Source: an uncultured Paraprevotella sp.
GTDB taxonomy: Bacteria > Bacteroidota > Bacteroidia > Bacteroidales > Bacteroidaceae
NCBI GenBank assembly: GCA_944320765.1
Contig: CALUIS010000012.1
Coordinates: 1 to 64,000 of the forward strand
Direction of reading: 5' to 3'
Length of the DNA stretch: 64,000 nucleotides
A model generated the notes under the pieces. It worked only from the letters and a program-made list of their open reading frames with translations, searched no databases and had not been told where the DNA came from. The position numbers and the translations under genes are program-made. Shown piece after piece: positions 35,586 to 43,975 of this stretch. Each line of letters opens with the position of its first letter. The stretch's first letter is position 1.

Positions 35586-37144
35586 TAGTTTACTCCTCCT
35601 TTTTCTTTTTCAGGTGTGCGGGCATCGGGTTTCAAATTCCGGTTGCCGAAGAAATAGTAATAAGGATAAAAGCCCCGGTACTTGTGGAACAGCGTGTGGC
35701 CGGGGTCTCGGGCCTGCAGGGGATCCGCCGGCCCGATGTCCCGCGTGAAGGCCATGAGTCGTTCCGTATAGGGCATGAGCGGTCGGGCATCCATGCCGCC
35801 CAGCTGGTTGTTGGCGTAGGCCAGCCCCAGGGCATCCCCCACGACAGGGGGGAATGAAGGTTGCCGCAGGTAATAGGACGCCTGCCCGAGGAACACGGGC
35901 ATGTTCTTGGTATAAAGTGCCGCAGCCGTGGACATTTCGCGCCGGACGGGATTCTCCGCTTGAAACTTGGCCAGCGGGAAACCAATGAACAGCGGGGAGA
36001 TGAAAAAGCTTTCAAAGAGGTCGAAGTCCGGGCGCAGGTTCTGGATGAAGGCCAGTTCCTTGTCGTCCCGTATCTTTTCCGGCTGTAGGGCCAGCGTCCG
36101 GTAACGCCGGATGAATTTGCGCTCGAAAGGTTGGTGTGAAAGGACTTGCAGGTAGCGCAGGGCCAGGTTGGCCTCTCCGTTCAGGATGGCGCATTTCACC
36201 ATGCGCTTGAGGCGTGCGGTGCATACGCCGTCCAGCACCGTCAGCTCCATGTCCTTGCGGTAGGCGGTTTGCCACAAGCCTGCCTGGAAGTCGGCTTCGG
36301 CCTCGTAGATGTCCAGCCCGTCCACCGGCTGGCCGTTGCGCTTGGTCAGTTTGAAGGGGTCGAAGTCATAGCGCACCTTGAACAGGTCGTCCAGCAGGTG
36401 TCCGGTGCGGAGCAGGGCGATGGCATGGTAGGCCGCGACCGGGCGGCAGCTGCCTTCCCATTCCTGTGCGGTGCGGGCCATGGCTTCCCATTCCTGCCTG
36501 TCCAGCAAGTGCTGCATGTGGGCGGTGGCACGGACTTCAGGGCGTTTCTGCTGGCCGTAATACATGATGCCTCCCAACAGCAGCAGCGGCACAAGCAGGT
36601 TGGCCGTTTTGCTCCAGACGGGTTGCGGCGTGTCTTCCCGGCGCGGCCTGCGGATCATCCACCGCACAATGGGGTAAAGGAGCAGCAGGGCCGCCACGGC
36701 GGCAAAGGGGATGCCCGCTATCCGCCCCGGCTCGGCATAGACAAACGCATCCAGTCCTTGCCATGTCAGATAATAGAGGTAGGCCATGGCCGGGAGATAT
36801 TGGGCGGCTTGCCACCTTCGTGGCAGGAACGCCACTTTTCCGAAGAGCCAGCTCCCGATGGCGAGAAGGAAGGCCAAGGCGGCGCTTCCCAGCCAAGGGT
36901 AGGCAAAGAGGTTGAGCCATGCCCGGCCCATGACCCACAGGCCGCCCAAGGCGCGGTCGAGTACGGGCCGCATCAGGAGCGGGTCGGACGAGAAGAAGCT
37001 GTAGCCGCGAGCCATGGCAAACACTTCCCCGTACCAAAGCCAGGCGAAAGCCCAGAACGCCACGAAGCAGACCAGCTCGTGCGGAATGGCCAAAAGTTTT
37101 TGTAGGAAACGGTGTTCCCGTCCGGGAGTATGGGTGGTTTTCAT
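35585..37144 (-). CDS. Polytopic membrane protein, DUF6057-like, copy 2
   Basis: 519 residues from the ATG at 37144 (MKTTHTPGREH). An upstream in-frame ATG at 37246 is rejected because a -7 box (37171-37178) lies between the two. About seven hydrophobic segments occur in the first 210 residues, then a soluble helical region (TARLKRMVKCAILNGEANLALRYLQVL) and a C-terminus with YRGFYPYYYFFGNRNLK. It is a paralogue of the protein at 18435-20249. It is the first gene of a three-gene operon with the CxxCH lipoprotein and the CE12 esterase. Function unknown; it could anchor or service its lipoprotein partner. Confidence 0.75.
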   Translation of the reverse strand: MKTTHTPGREHRFLQKLLAIPHELVCFVAFWAFAWLWYGEVFAMARGYSFFSSDPLLMRPVLDRALGGLWVMGRAWLNLFAYPWLGSAALAFLLAIGSWLFGKVAFLPRRWQAAQYLPAMAYLYYLTWQGLDAFVYAEPGRIAGIPFAAVAALLLLYPIVRWMIRRPRREDTPQPVWSKTANLLVPLLLLGGIMYYGQQKRPEVRATAHMQHLLDRQEWEAMARTAQEWEGSCRPVAAYHAIALLRTGHLLDDLFKVRYDFDPFKLTKRNGQPVDGLDIYEAEADFQAGLWQTAYRKDMELTVLDGVCTARLKRMVKCAILNGEANLALRYLQVLSHQPFERKFIRRYRTLALQPEKIRDDKELAFIQNLRPDFDLFESFFISPLFIGFPLAKFQAENPVRREMSTAAALYTKNMPVFLGQASYYLRQPSFPPVVGDALGLAYANNQLGGMDARPLMPYTERLMAFTRDIGPADPLQARDPGHTLFHKYRGFYPYYYFFGNRNLKPDARTPEKEKGGVN

Positions 37145-37170
37145 GCTTGTGTCAATATGGTTTGGTGGGA

Positions 37171-37178
37171 CAAAGATA
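37171..37178 (-). promoter_or_regulatory. -7 box for the membrane protein/CxxCH/CE12 operon
   Basis: The minus strand reads TATCTTTG, an exact TAnnTTTG, 26 bases before the ATG at 37144. No good -33 element is visible. Confidence 0.5.
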
Positions 37179-37281
37179 GTGTTTTGGGACGGAAACCGTA
37201 CGGGGGAAAACGGAAAAACTGTATCCGGAGAATCGAAATCGTCCATTTATGGTCCGGGAGCCCGCTTTTTATCCTTTTTTT

Positions 37282-37313
37282 CTTGGGAGCTTGCTATAAA
37301 ATCAGTACATTTG
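37282..37313 (+). promoter_or_regulatory. Promoter of the etfBA-acyl-CoA dehydrogenase operon
   Basis: CTTG (37282-37285) is separated by 20 bases from TACATTTG (37306-37313), a good match to the Bacteroidota housekeeping promoter. It lies 64 bases upstream of etfB and diverges from the promoter at 37171. Confidence 0.65.
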
Positions 37314-37377
37314 CCGAATGTGGCTTGCCATGAAAAGGGATTATTTAATCTATATACGACAAAATAAATAAAGGACT

Positions 37378-38250
37378 ATGAGTTTAAGAATCATCGTACT
37401 TGCCAAACAAGTACCCGACACGCGGAACGTGGGGCCGGACGCCATGACACCGGAAGGCACCGTGAACCGTTCCGCACTGCCTGCCATCTTCAATCCCGAA
37501 GATTTGAACGCATTGGAACAGGCGTTGAGACTGAAAGACGCTAACCCGGGTTCCACCGTGACCGTCATCACCATGGGGCCGCCGCGTGCCGCCGAAGTAA
37601 TCCGCGAAAGCTTGTATCGCGGGGCCGACGGCGGTTACCTGCTCACCGACCGTGCCTTTGCCGGGGCCGACACGCTGGCCACCAGCTATGCCCTGGCCAC
37701 GGCCATCCGCAAAATCGGGGTGCCCGACGTGATTCTCGGAGGTCGCCAGGCCATTGACGGCGACACGGCCCAAGTGGGGCCGCAGGTGGCGCAGAAGCTG
37801 GGGCTTCCGCAAGTGACCTACGTGGAGGAAATCTTGGCGTGTGCCGACGGGAAAATGACCGTGAAGCGTCACATCGACGGCGGCGTGGAGACGGTGGAAG
37901 CTCCCTTGCCCCTCGTGCTGACCGTGAACGGCAGTGCCGCGCCGTGCCGTCCGCGCAACGCCAAACTGGTGATGAAATACAAGCGGGCCATGGTGCCGAT
38001 GGAGATGCCGGCGGAAGGACTGCCCTACGCCGAGGAATACGAGAAAAAGCCCTACCTCACGCTGGGGCAACTCACGACGGCCGACGTGGACGCCGACCTC
38101 GCACAATGCGGACTGAGCGGCTCGCCCACCAAGGTGAAGGCCGTGCAGAATATCGTGTTCAAGGCCAAGGAGAGCAAGGTACTCACCGCTTCGGACGCCG
38201 ACGTGGAGGAATTGATACAAGAATTATTGGCTAACCATACAATCGGATAA
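37378..38250 (+). CDS. etfB: Electron transfer flavoprotein beta subunit
   Basis: 290 residues. EtfB with EtfA forms the soluble FAD/AMP-binding carrier that takes electrons from acyl-CoA dehydrogenases. Recognised by MSLRIIVLAKQVPDT, ALRLKDANPGSTVTVITMGP, LYRGADGGYLLTD and GGRQAIDGDTAQVGPQVAQ, all typical of the family. EtfA starts six bases after the stop, and the acyl-CoA dehydrogenase follows. No NADH-binding or iron-sulfur protein gene is adjacent, so whether this pair bifurcates electrons cannot be decided here. Confidence 0.95.
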   Translation: MSLRIIVLAKQVPDTRNVGPDAMTPEGTVNRSALPAIFNPEDLNALEQALRLKDANPGSTVTVITMGPPRAAEVIRESLYRGADGGYLLTDRAFAGADTLATSYALATAIRKIGVPDVILGGRQAIDGDTAQVGPQVAQKLGLPQVTYVEEILACADGKMTVKRHIDGGVETVEAPLPLVLTVNGSAAPCRPRNAKLVMKYKRAMVPMEMPAEGLPYAEEYEKKPYLTLGQLTTADVDADLAQCGLSGSPTKVKAVQNIVFKAKESKVLTASDADVEELIQELLANHTIG

Positions 38251-38256
38251 AGACTC

Positions 38257-39279
38257 ATGAACAACGTATTTGTATATTGCGAGCTTGAAGGCACTACGGT
38301 GGCCGAGGTAAGCCAGGAATTGTTGACCAAGGGCCGCAAGCTGGCCAACGAGTTGGGCGTGCAGCTCGAGGCCGTGGCCGCCGGGGCCGGTATCACGGGG
38401 AACATCGAATCCCAAATCCTGCCCTACGGCGTGGACCGCCTGCACATTTTCGACGCGCCGGGACTGTCGCCCTATACTTCTTTGCCCCACACGGCAGTGA
38501 TGGTCAATTTGTTTAAGGAGGAGCAGCCGCAGATTTGCCTGATGGGGGCCGACGTGGTGGGCCGCGACCTGGGGCCGCGCGTTTCGTCCGCCCTCCATTC
38601 CGGACTGACGGCGGACTGCACCGCCCTCGAAATCGGTCCGCACGATGACAAGAAGGCAGGCAAGCACTACGACAACCTGCTGTACCAGATTCGTCCGGCG
38701 TTCGGCGGCAACATCGTGGCCACTATCGTGAACCCCGAGAACCGTCCGCAGATGGCAACGGTTCGTAGCGGCGTGATGAAGGCCGAAGTGCTCGACCCGA
38801 ATTATAAAGGAGAGGTGGTCGTACACGACGTGGCCAAGTATGTACCCGAGACGGAATATGTGGTAAAGGTCATCGACCGCCATGTGGAAAAGGCCAAGAA
38901 CAACCTGAAGGGCGCTTCCATCGTCATTGCCGGCGGTTACGGCATGGGCAGCCGCGAAGGCTTCGACATGCTCTACGAGCTGGCGCATGAACTCCACGCC
39001 GAAGTGGGCGGGAGCCGTGCGGCCGTGGATGCAGGCTTCTGCGACCACGACCTGCAAATCGGACAAACGGGCGTGACCGTGCGTCCCAAGGTGTACATCG
39101 CCTGCGGCATCTCCGGTGCCATCCAGCACATCGCCGGCATGAAGGAGAGCGGCATCATCATTTCGGTGAACAGCGACCCGAACGCGCCGATCAACGCCAT
39201 CGCCGACTACGTCATCAACGGTACGGTGGAAGAAGTCGTGCCGAAGCTCATCAAGTATTACAAACAAAACAGCAAGTAA
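38257..39279 (+). CDS. etfA: Electron transfer flavoprotein alpha subunit
   Basis: 340 residues, partner of EtfB. The N-terminal domain begins MNNVFVYCELEGTTVAEVS. The C-terminal FAD-binding domain carries VIAGGYGMGSREGFDMLYELA, GGSRAAVDAGF, QIGQTGVTVRPKVYIACGIS and the ligand-binding SGAIQHIAGM / SVNSDPNAPI motif. The gene lies between etfB and the acyl-CoA dehydrogenase with six-base gaps on each side, a tightly packed operon. Confidence 0.95.
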   Translation: MNNVFVYCELEGTTVAEVSQELLTKGRKLANELGVQLEAVAAGAGITGNIESQILPYGVDRLHIFDAPGLSPYTSLPHTAVMVNLFKEEQPQICLMGADVVGRDLGPRVSSALHSGLTADCTALEIGPHDDKKAGKHYDNLLYQIRPAFGGNIVATIVNPENRPQMATVRSGVMKAEVLDPNYKGEVVVHDVAKYVPETEYVVKVIDRHVEKAKNNLKGASIVIAGGYGMGSREGFDMLYELAHELHAEVGGSRAAVDAGFCDHDLQIGQTGVTVRPKVYIACGISGAIQHIAGMKESGIIISVNSDPNAPINAIADYVINGTVEEVVPKLIKYYKQNSK

Positions 39280-39285
39280 ACAACA

Positions 39286-41016
39286 ATGGCTAATTACTAT
39301 TCAGACATACCGGAACTCAAGTATCACTTGGAGAATCCGATGATGAAGCGCATCGTGGAATTGAAAGAGCGCGACTTCAGGGACAAGGACGAGTTCGACT
39401 ATGCGCCGGTGGACTATGCCGACGCCATGGACTCTTACGACAAGACTTTGGAAATCGTGGGCGACATCACGGCCAACGTGATTGCACCGAATGCCGAAGG
39501 CGTGGATGCCGAAGGCCCGCACCACCATGACGGTCGCGTGGACTATGCCAGCGGCACGGTGGAAAATCTGGACGCGATGGTGAAGGCCGGCATGAACGGC
39601 ATGACGATGCCCCGCAAGTACAACGGGCTGAACTTCCCCATCACGCCGTACACGATGTGTGCCGAGGTGGTGGCTGCCGCCGATGCCGGCTTCGGCAACA
39701 TCTGGTCGCTGCAGGATTGTATCGAGACGTTGTATGAGTTCGGTGACGAGGACCAGCACAGCCGTTTCATCCCGAGGGTTTGCGCTGGCGAGACCATGTC
39801 GATGGACCTGACCGAGCCGGATGCCGGTTCGGACTTGCAGAGCGTGATGCTGAAAGCCACGTTCGACGAGGCCAACAATTGCTGGCGGTTGAACGGCGTG
39901 AAGCGTTTCATCACCAATGGAGATGCGGACATTCATCTCGTCCTGGCCCGTTCGGAAGAAGGGACGAAGGATGGTCGCGGCCTTTCGATGTTCATCTACG
40001 ACAAGCGCGACGGCGGAGTGGACGTACGCCGCATCGAGAACAAGATGGGCATCCATGGTTCACCCACGTGCGAGTTGGTCTACAAGAACGCGAAAGCCGA
40101 GCTTTGCGGCAGCCGCAAGCTGGGATTGATCAAGTACGTCATGGCGCTGATGAACGGTGCGCGTCTCGGTATCGCCGCCCAGTCGGTCGGCCTGAGCCAG
40201 GCTGCCTACAACGAGGCTTTGGCTTATGCCAAGGATCGCAAGCAGTTCGGCAAGGAAATTATCAACTTCCCGGCCGTGTACGATATGCTGGCCACGATGA
40301 AGGCCAAGCTCGATGCCGGACGTGCGTTGCTTTACCAGACTTCGCGCTATGTGGACATCTACAAGGCTTTGGACGACATTGCCCGCGAGCGCAAGTTGAC
40401 GCCGGAAGAACGTGCCGAACAGAAGAAGTACGCCAAACTGGCCGACAGCTTCACGCCGCTGGCCAAGGGCATGAACTCCGAATACGCCAACCAGAATGCA
40501 TACGACAGCATCCAGGTTCATGGCGGTTCGGGTTTCATGTTGGAATATGCCTGCCAGCGCATCTACCGCGACGCGCGCATCACTTCTATTTACGAGGGTA
40601 CCACCCAATTGCAGACGGTGGCCGCCATCCGTTACGTGACCAACGGGGCTTATATCGCAACCATCCGCGAGTTTGAGGCTGTGCCGACGGCTCCGGAATT
40701 CGAGGGCTACATGACCCGTATCAAGGAGATGGCCAACAAGTTCGATGCCTGCACGAACGCCGTGAAGGAGATGAACAATCAGGAGTTGCACGACTTCGTG
40801 GCACGTCGCCTGATGGAAATGGCGGCCGACACCATCATGTGCCACTTGTTGCTGCAGGATGCCACCCGCCGTCCCGACCTCTTCGCCAAGAGCCTGGACG
40901 TGTATGTGAACTATGCCGAGGCCGAAGTGGAGAAGCACTTCAACTTCATCCGCAAGTTCACGCCCGACCAGTTGGTGAACTATCGCCAAGTGGAAGCGGA
41001 GGCAGCTGCTGAGTGA
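39286..41016 (+). CDS. Acyl-CoA dehydrogenase, long form
   Basis: 576 residues, longer than the usual 380 because of extended N- and C-terminal regions found in FadE/VLCAD-like members. FAD-dependent desaturation of acyl-CoA, with electrons passed to the EtfAB encoded just upstream. Visible signatures: MSMDLTEPDAGSDLQSVM, the substrate/FAD loop; GLSMFIYDKRDGG; KQFGKEIINFPAVYDMLATM; QVHGGSGFMLEYACQRIYRDARITSIYEGTTQLQ-type C-terminal motif, where the YEG Glu is the usual catalytic base position. The preferred acyl chain is unknown. Last gene of the operon. Confidence 0.93.
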   Translation: MANYYSDIPELKYHLENPMMKRIVELKERDFRDKDEFDYAPVDYADAMDSYDKTLEIVGDITANVIAPNAEGVDAEGPHHHDGRVDYASGTVENLDAMVKAGMNGMTMPRKYNGLNFPITPYTMCAEVVAAADAGFGNIWSLQDCIETLYEFGDEDQHSRFIPRVCAGETMSMDLTEPDAGSDLQSVMLKATFDEANNCWRLNGVKRFITNGDADIHLVLARSEEGTKDGRGLSMFIYDKRDGGVDVRRIENKMGIHGSPTCELVYKNAKAELCGSRKLGLIKYVMALMNGARLGIAAQSVGLSQAAYNEALAYAKDRKQFGKEIINFPAVYDMLATMKAKLDAGRALLYQTSRYVDIYKALDDIARERKLTPEERAEQKKYAKLADSFTPLAKGMNSEYANQNAYDSIQVHGGSGFMLEYACQRIYRDARITSIYEGTTQLQTVAAIRYVTNGAYIATIREFEAVPTAPEFEGYMTRIKEMANKFDACTNAVKEMNNQELHDFVARRLMEMAADTIMCHLLLQDATRRPDLFAKSLDVYVNYAEAEVEKHFNFIRKFTPDQLVNYRQVEAEAAAE

Positions 41017-41034
41017 TAATATAAATAGGTATAA

Positions 41035-41085
41035 GGAGGGAATGCGCGGGGCGTCAGTCCGGCGTGTTCCTTTCTTTTTCTTAAA
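41035..41085 (+). terminator. Weak hairpin with T-rich tail after the etf operon
   Basis: GGAATGCGC and GCGTGTTCC can pair imperfectly across about 14 bases and are followed by TTTCTTTTTC. A plausible but weak intrinsic terminator between the etf operon and the helicase gene. Confidence 0.35.
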
Positions 41086-41159
41086 AAGTCTTTGCGGCAG
41101 CGGATGTTTATGCGTTTTTTTATAAATTCGCGAACACGAAGCAAAATACTTGGAATCTC

Positions 41160-43967
41160 ATGCCATTTTTGAACCGGATATTTCATAGGAAAGAGACAGT
41201 CCCAGAGACGGGAGAGGTTTCCATGAAGGAACGGCTTGGGGATTTTGAAAGAGACACCAAGTGTATTCTGGATAGCGACACTTTTCTGGCTCGTAGTGAT
41301 TATAAAGGTCTTACGGAGATGTATGCGGATATCCATTTCCTTCTTTCTGTTTTGGAGCAGACGAAGATGCTGGAACCGTACTGCAAGGCTAATAAAATCA
41401 GCGTGAAGAAAGCGAGGGCGTTTCTGGCTCTTTATCAAGATCTGGCATCGGGCGAACCGAAGTCCGTGAAGGAGCATAATGAACACTTTGTCAGCAAACA
41501 TCTGAAGGAAGAGCGGTATTATCTGGACCACATTCTTCAAGACGTGGATGCGGGCATACGGCTTGACGAAGAACAGCGGCGTGTGGTGCTTTCGGATGAG
41601 GACTACACCTTGGTCGTGGCCGGGGCTGGAGCCGGAAAGACCACGACCGTGGCGGCAAAAGTGAAGTATCTTGTGGAACGCAAGGAAGTGAGGCCGGACC
41701 AGATATTGGTCATCTCGTTCACCAACAAGGCCGTGGGTGAGCTTCGTGACAAGATCAACAAGGCCATGGGGATAGACTGCCCTGTGACGACGTTCCATAA
41801 AACGGGCTATGCCATTCTCCGGAGACAGGACGCGAACCGGAAGGCGGTGGTGGACGGAGGCTTCATGTTCCATGTGGTGAACCAATATCTGAAGAGCAAT
41901 ATACTGGACTCTCCGGGGCTGGTGGACAAGCTCATCCTCTTCTTTGGAAGCTATTTTGAGGCTCCCTACGAAGGAGATGACCTTAACGCTTTTTTCAATT
42001 ATGTGTCCAAGGCCGACTTTTCTACCTTGAAAGGCAATATGGAGGAATATGCGGAGCAGGTCATCGACCGTCGGACGGGCCGGTGTGTCAGCATTGCCCA
42101 TGAGACACTGCGCTCGGCACAGGAAGTGCGGATTGCGAATTTCCTGTTCATGAACGGGATTGATTATTCGTATGAGAAGCCTTACCCTTATCATATCCTC
42201 CGTTCCCACAAACTTTACACGCCGGATTTTACCATTGAACAGGATGGGCGCGTGGCTTATATCGAGCATTTCGGCATTACGGAAGACGGATGGAACAGCC
42301 GTTATTCCGAAGAAGAGCTGATGCGGTACGAACAGGAAATCGAGGATAAGATAGCGTTGCACCGGAAACATGGCACAGAGCTGATTTTCACTTATTCGGA
42401 TTACAATGACGGGCGTGATTTCCTGAAGCATCTGGAGGAGCAGCTTGTGGAGCATGGCTTTGAGCTGCGTCCAAGGTCTTCGCGTGAGATTTTCGACAAA
42501 ATCATAAGCACGGAGGAAAACAAATACATCTCCAGACTGGTCAAGTTGGTTTGCACCTTCATCCGGAATTTCAAGACACAAGGGCTGGCATTGGAAGATT
42601 TTTTCCGTATTCAGGCCCGGACTTCCAATGAACGCACCAAGTTGTTCATGCTCATTTGCGAGCAATGCTTCCATGAATATGAGAAGCGGTTGAAGGAGAG
42701 GCAGGCGATAGACTTCGAGGACATGATCAACGATTCCGCACGGATTCTGCGGGAAGAGGAGGTGAAAGGCAAGAAGCTGGATTTCAAATATATTATTGTA
42801 GATGAGTATCAGGACATCTCGCGCCAACGGTTTAACCTGACCCAGGAGTTGGGTAAGCTGTGTGATGCGAAAATCATTGCCGTGGGCGATGATTGGCAGT
42901 CTATCTATGCTTATGCCGGTTCCGACATCACGCTGTTCACCCGTTTCCGGGAATCTTTCGGTTATGGGGCAAGCCTGACAATCACGAGGACTTACCGTAA
43001 TGCTCAGGAAGTGATTGACATTGCAGGTGGTTTCATCCAAAAGAATGCGACACAGATTCGCAAGAGCCTCGTTTCGCCCAAGCATATTGACCGGCCTGTC
43101 GTGGTGGAGACCTATACAGAGGAGGTGGACCGGAAGAAATATGAAGGCCGGGGAGGGAAGTATTTTCTTGTGGGCGAGACGGTGGAGCGGGTCATCGGGC
43201 AGATACTGGACGAGAATCCCGGACGACAGCCTTCCATCCTTCTGCTAGGACGCTATGGTTTTGACGCTTATAACCTGTGCCGCTCGTCTGATTTCATTTA
43301 TGAGGAGGAAACGGGTAATGTGATATCCAAAAAGTTCCCGTCATCTCGTCTGGAGTTCATGACCGTCCACCGTGCCAAGGGACTGGGTTATGATTATGTC
43401 ATCCTTGTCAACGCCCGTAACGAATTGTATGGCTTCCCTTCCCAAGTGCAGGACGACCCGGTGTTGAGATATGTCGTGAAAGAGGACCGTTCGATGGAGT
43501 ATGCCGAGGAACGCCGCCTTTTTTATGTGGCCTTGACGCGGACCAAGAACCGGGTGTATATCGTCACGCCCCGGCAGCGTCCTTCCGAGTTCGTTTTGGA
43601 AATCGTGCGTGACTTCCCGGGAGTGGCGGTGAATGGCGTATTGGATGACCAGATGCGGGATAAGGGAGAGGTCAAGCGTTGTCCGGTTTGCGGTTATCCC
43701 ATGCAGTTGCGTTATAAGAAGTCTTATGGGCTGAAGCTGTGGATTTGCTCCAACGAACCTGAGATTTGTGACTTCATGACCAATGACTTGCGGGGCGGCG
43801 ACTTGCCAATTATCAAATGTGACGCGTGCAAGGACGGGTATCTGATTGTCAAGGAGGGCCGGAATGAGCCTTTTCTGGGTTGTACGAACTATACGGCCGA
43901 CAAGAAGGGGTGCAACCGGACCATTTCCAAAAACTATTATAATAGGCGTATGAGAGAAGAGGGATAG
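41160..43967 (+). CDS. UvrD-family (helicase IV-like) DNA helicase with C-terminal zinc ribbons
   Basis: 935 residues. SF1A helicase: Walker A AGAGAGKTTT (about 156-165), ISFTNKAV (motif Ia), Walker B IIVDEYQDI (about 546), VGDDWQSIYAYAGSD (motif III), MTVHRAKGLGYDYVIL (motif V) and EERRLFYVALTRTK (motif VI). Between motifs Ia and II lies an insertion at about residues 320-420 with YTPDFTIEQDGRVAYIEHFG, the vestigial nuclease-like segment also seen in helicase IV. The C-terminus has two topoisomerase-type zinc ribbons (CPVCGYPM...C; CDACKDG...C). GC content is lower than in the flanking genes (28 of 60 in bases 42301-42360), suggesting transfer. The role is probably DNA repair or defence; the substrate is unknown. 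Confidence 0.85.
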   Translation: MPFLNRIFHRKETVPETGEVSMKERLGDFERDTKCILDSDTFLARSDYKGLTEMYADIHFLLSVLEQTKMLEPYCKANKISVKKARAFLALYQDLASGEPKSVKEHNEHFVSKHLKEERYYLDHILQDVDAGIRLDEEQRRVVLSDEDYTLVVAGAGAGKTTTVAAKVKYLVERKEVRPDQILVISFTNKAVGELRDKINKAMGIDCPVTTFHKTGYAILRRQDANRKAVVDGGFMFHVVNQYLKSNILDSPGLVDKLILFFGSYFEAPYEGDDLNAFFNYVSKADFSTLKGNMEEYAEQVIDRRTGRCVSIAHETLRSAQEVRIANFLFMNGIDYSYEKPYPYHILRSHKLYTPDFTIEQDGRVAYIEHFGITEDGWNSRYSEEELMRYEQEIEDKIALHRKHGTELIFTYSDYNDGRDFLKHLEEQLVEHGFELRPRSSREIFDKIISTEENKYISRLVKLVCTFIRNFKTQGLALEDFFRIQARTSNERTKLFMLICEQCFHEYEKRLKERQAIDFEDMINDSARILREEEVKGKKLDFKYIIVDEYQDISRQRFNLTQELGKLCDAKIIAVGDDWQSIYAYAGSDITLFTRFRESFGYGASLTITRTYRNAQEVIDIAGGFIQKNATQIRKSLVSPKHIDRPVVVETYTEEVDRKKYEGRGGKYFLVGETVERVIGQILDENPGRQPSILLLGRYGFDAYNLCRSSDFIYEEETGNVISKKFPSSRLEFMTVHRAKGLGYDYVILVNARNELYGFPSQVQDDPVLRYVVKEDRSMEYAEERRLFYVALTRTKNRVYIVTPRQRPSEFVLEIVRDFPGVAVNGVLDDQMRDKGEVKRCPVCGYPMQLRYKKSYGLKLWICSNEPEICDFMTNDLRGGDLPIIKCDACKDGYLIVKEGRNEPFLGCTNYTADKKGCNRTISKNYYNRRMREEG

Positions 43968-43975
43968 GGCGGGCT

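Noticed and set aside
37145..37246. 34-residue N-terminal extension of the second membrane protein
   Set aside because: It crosses a -7 promoter box at 37171-37178 and has no counterpart in the paralogue.
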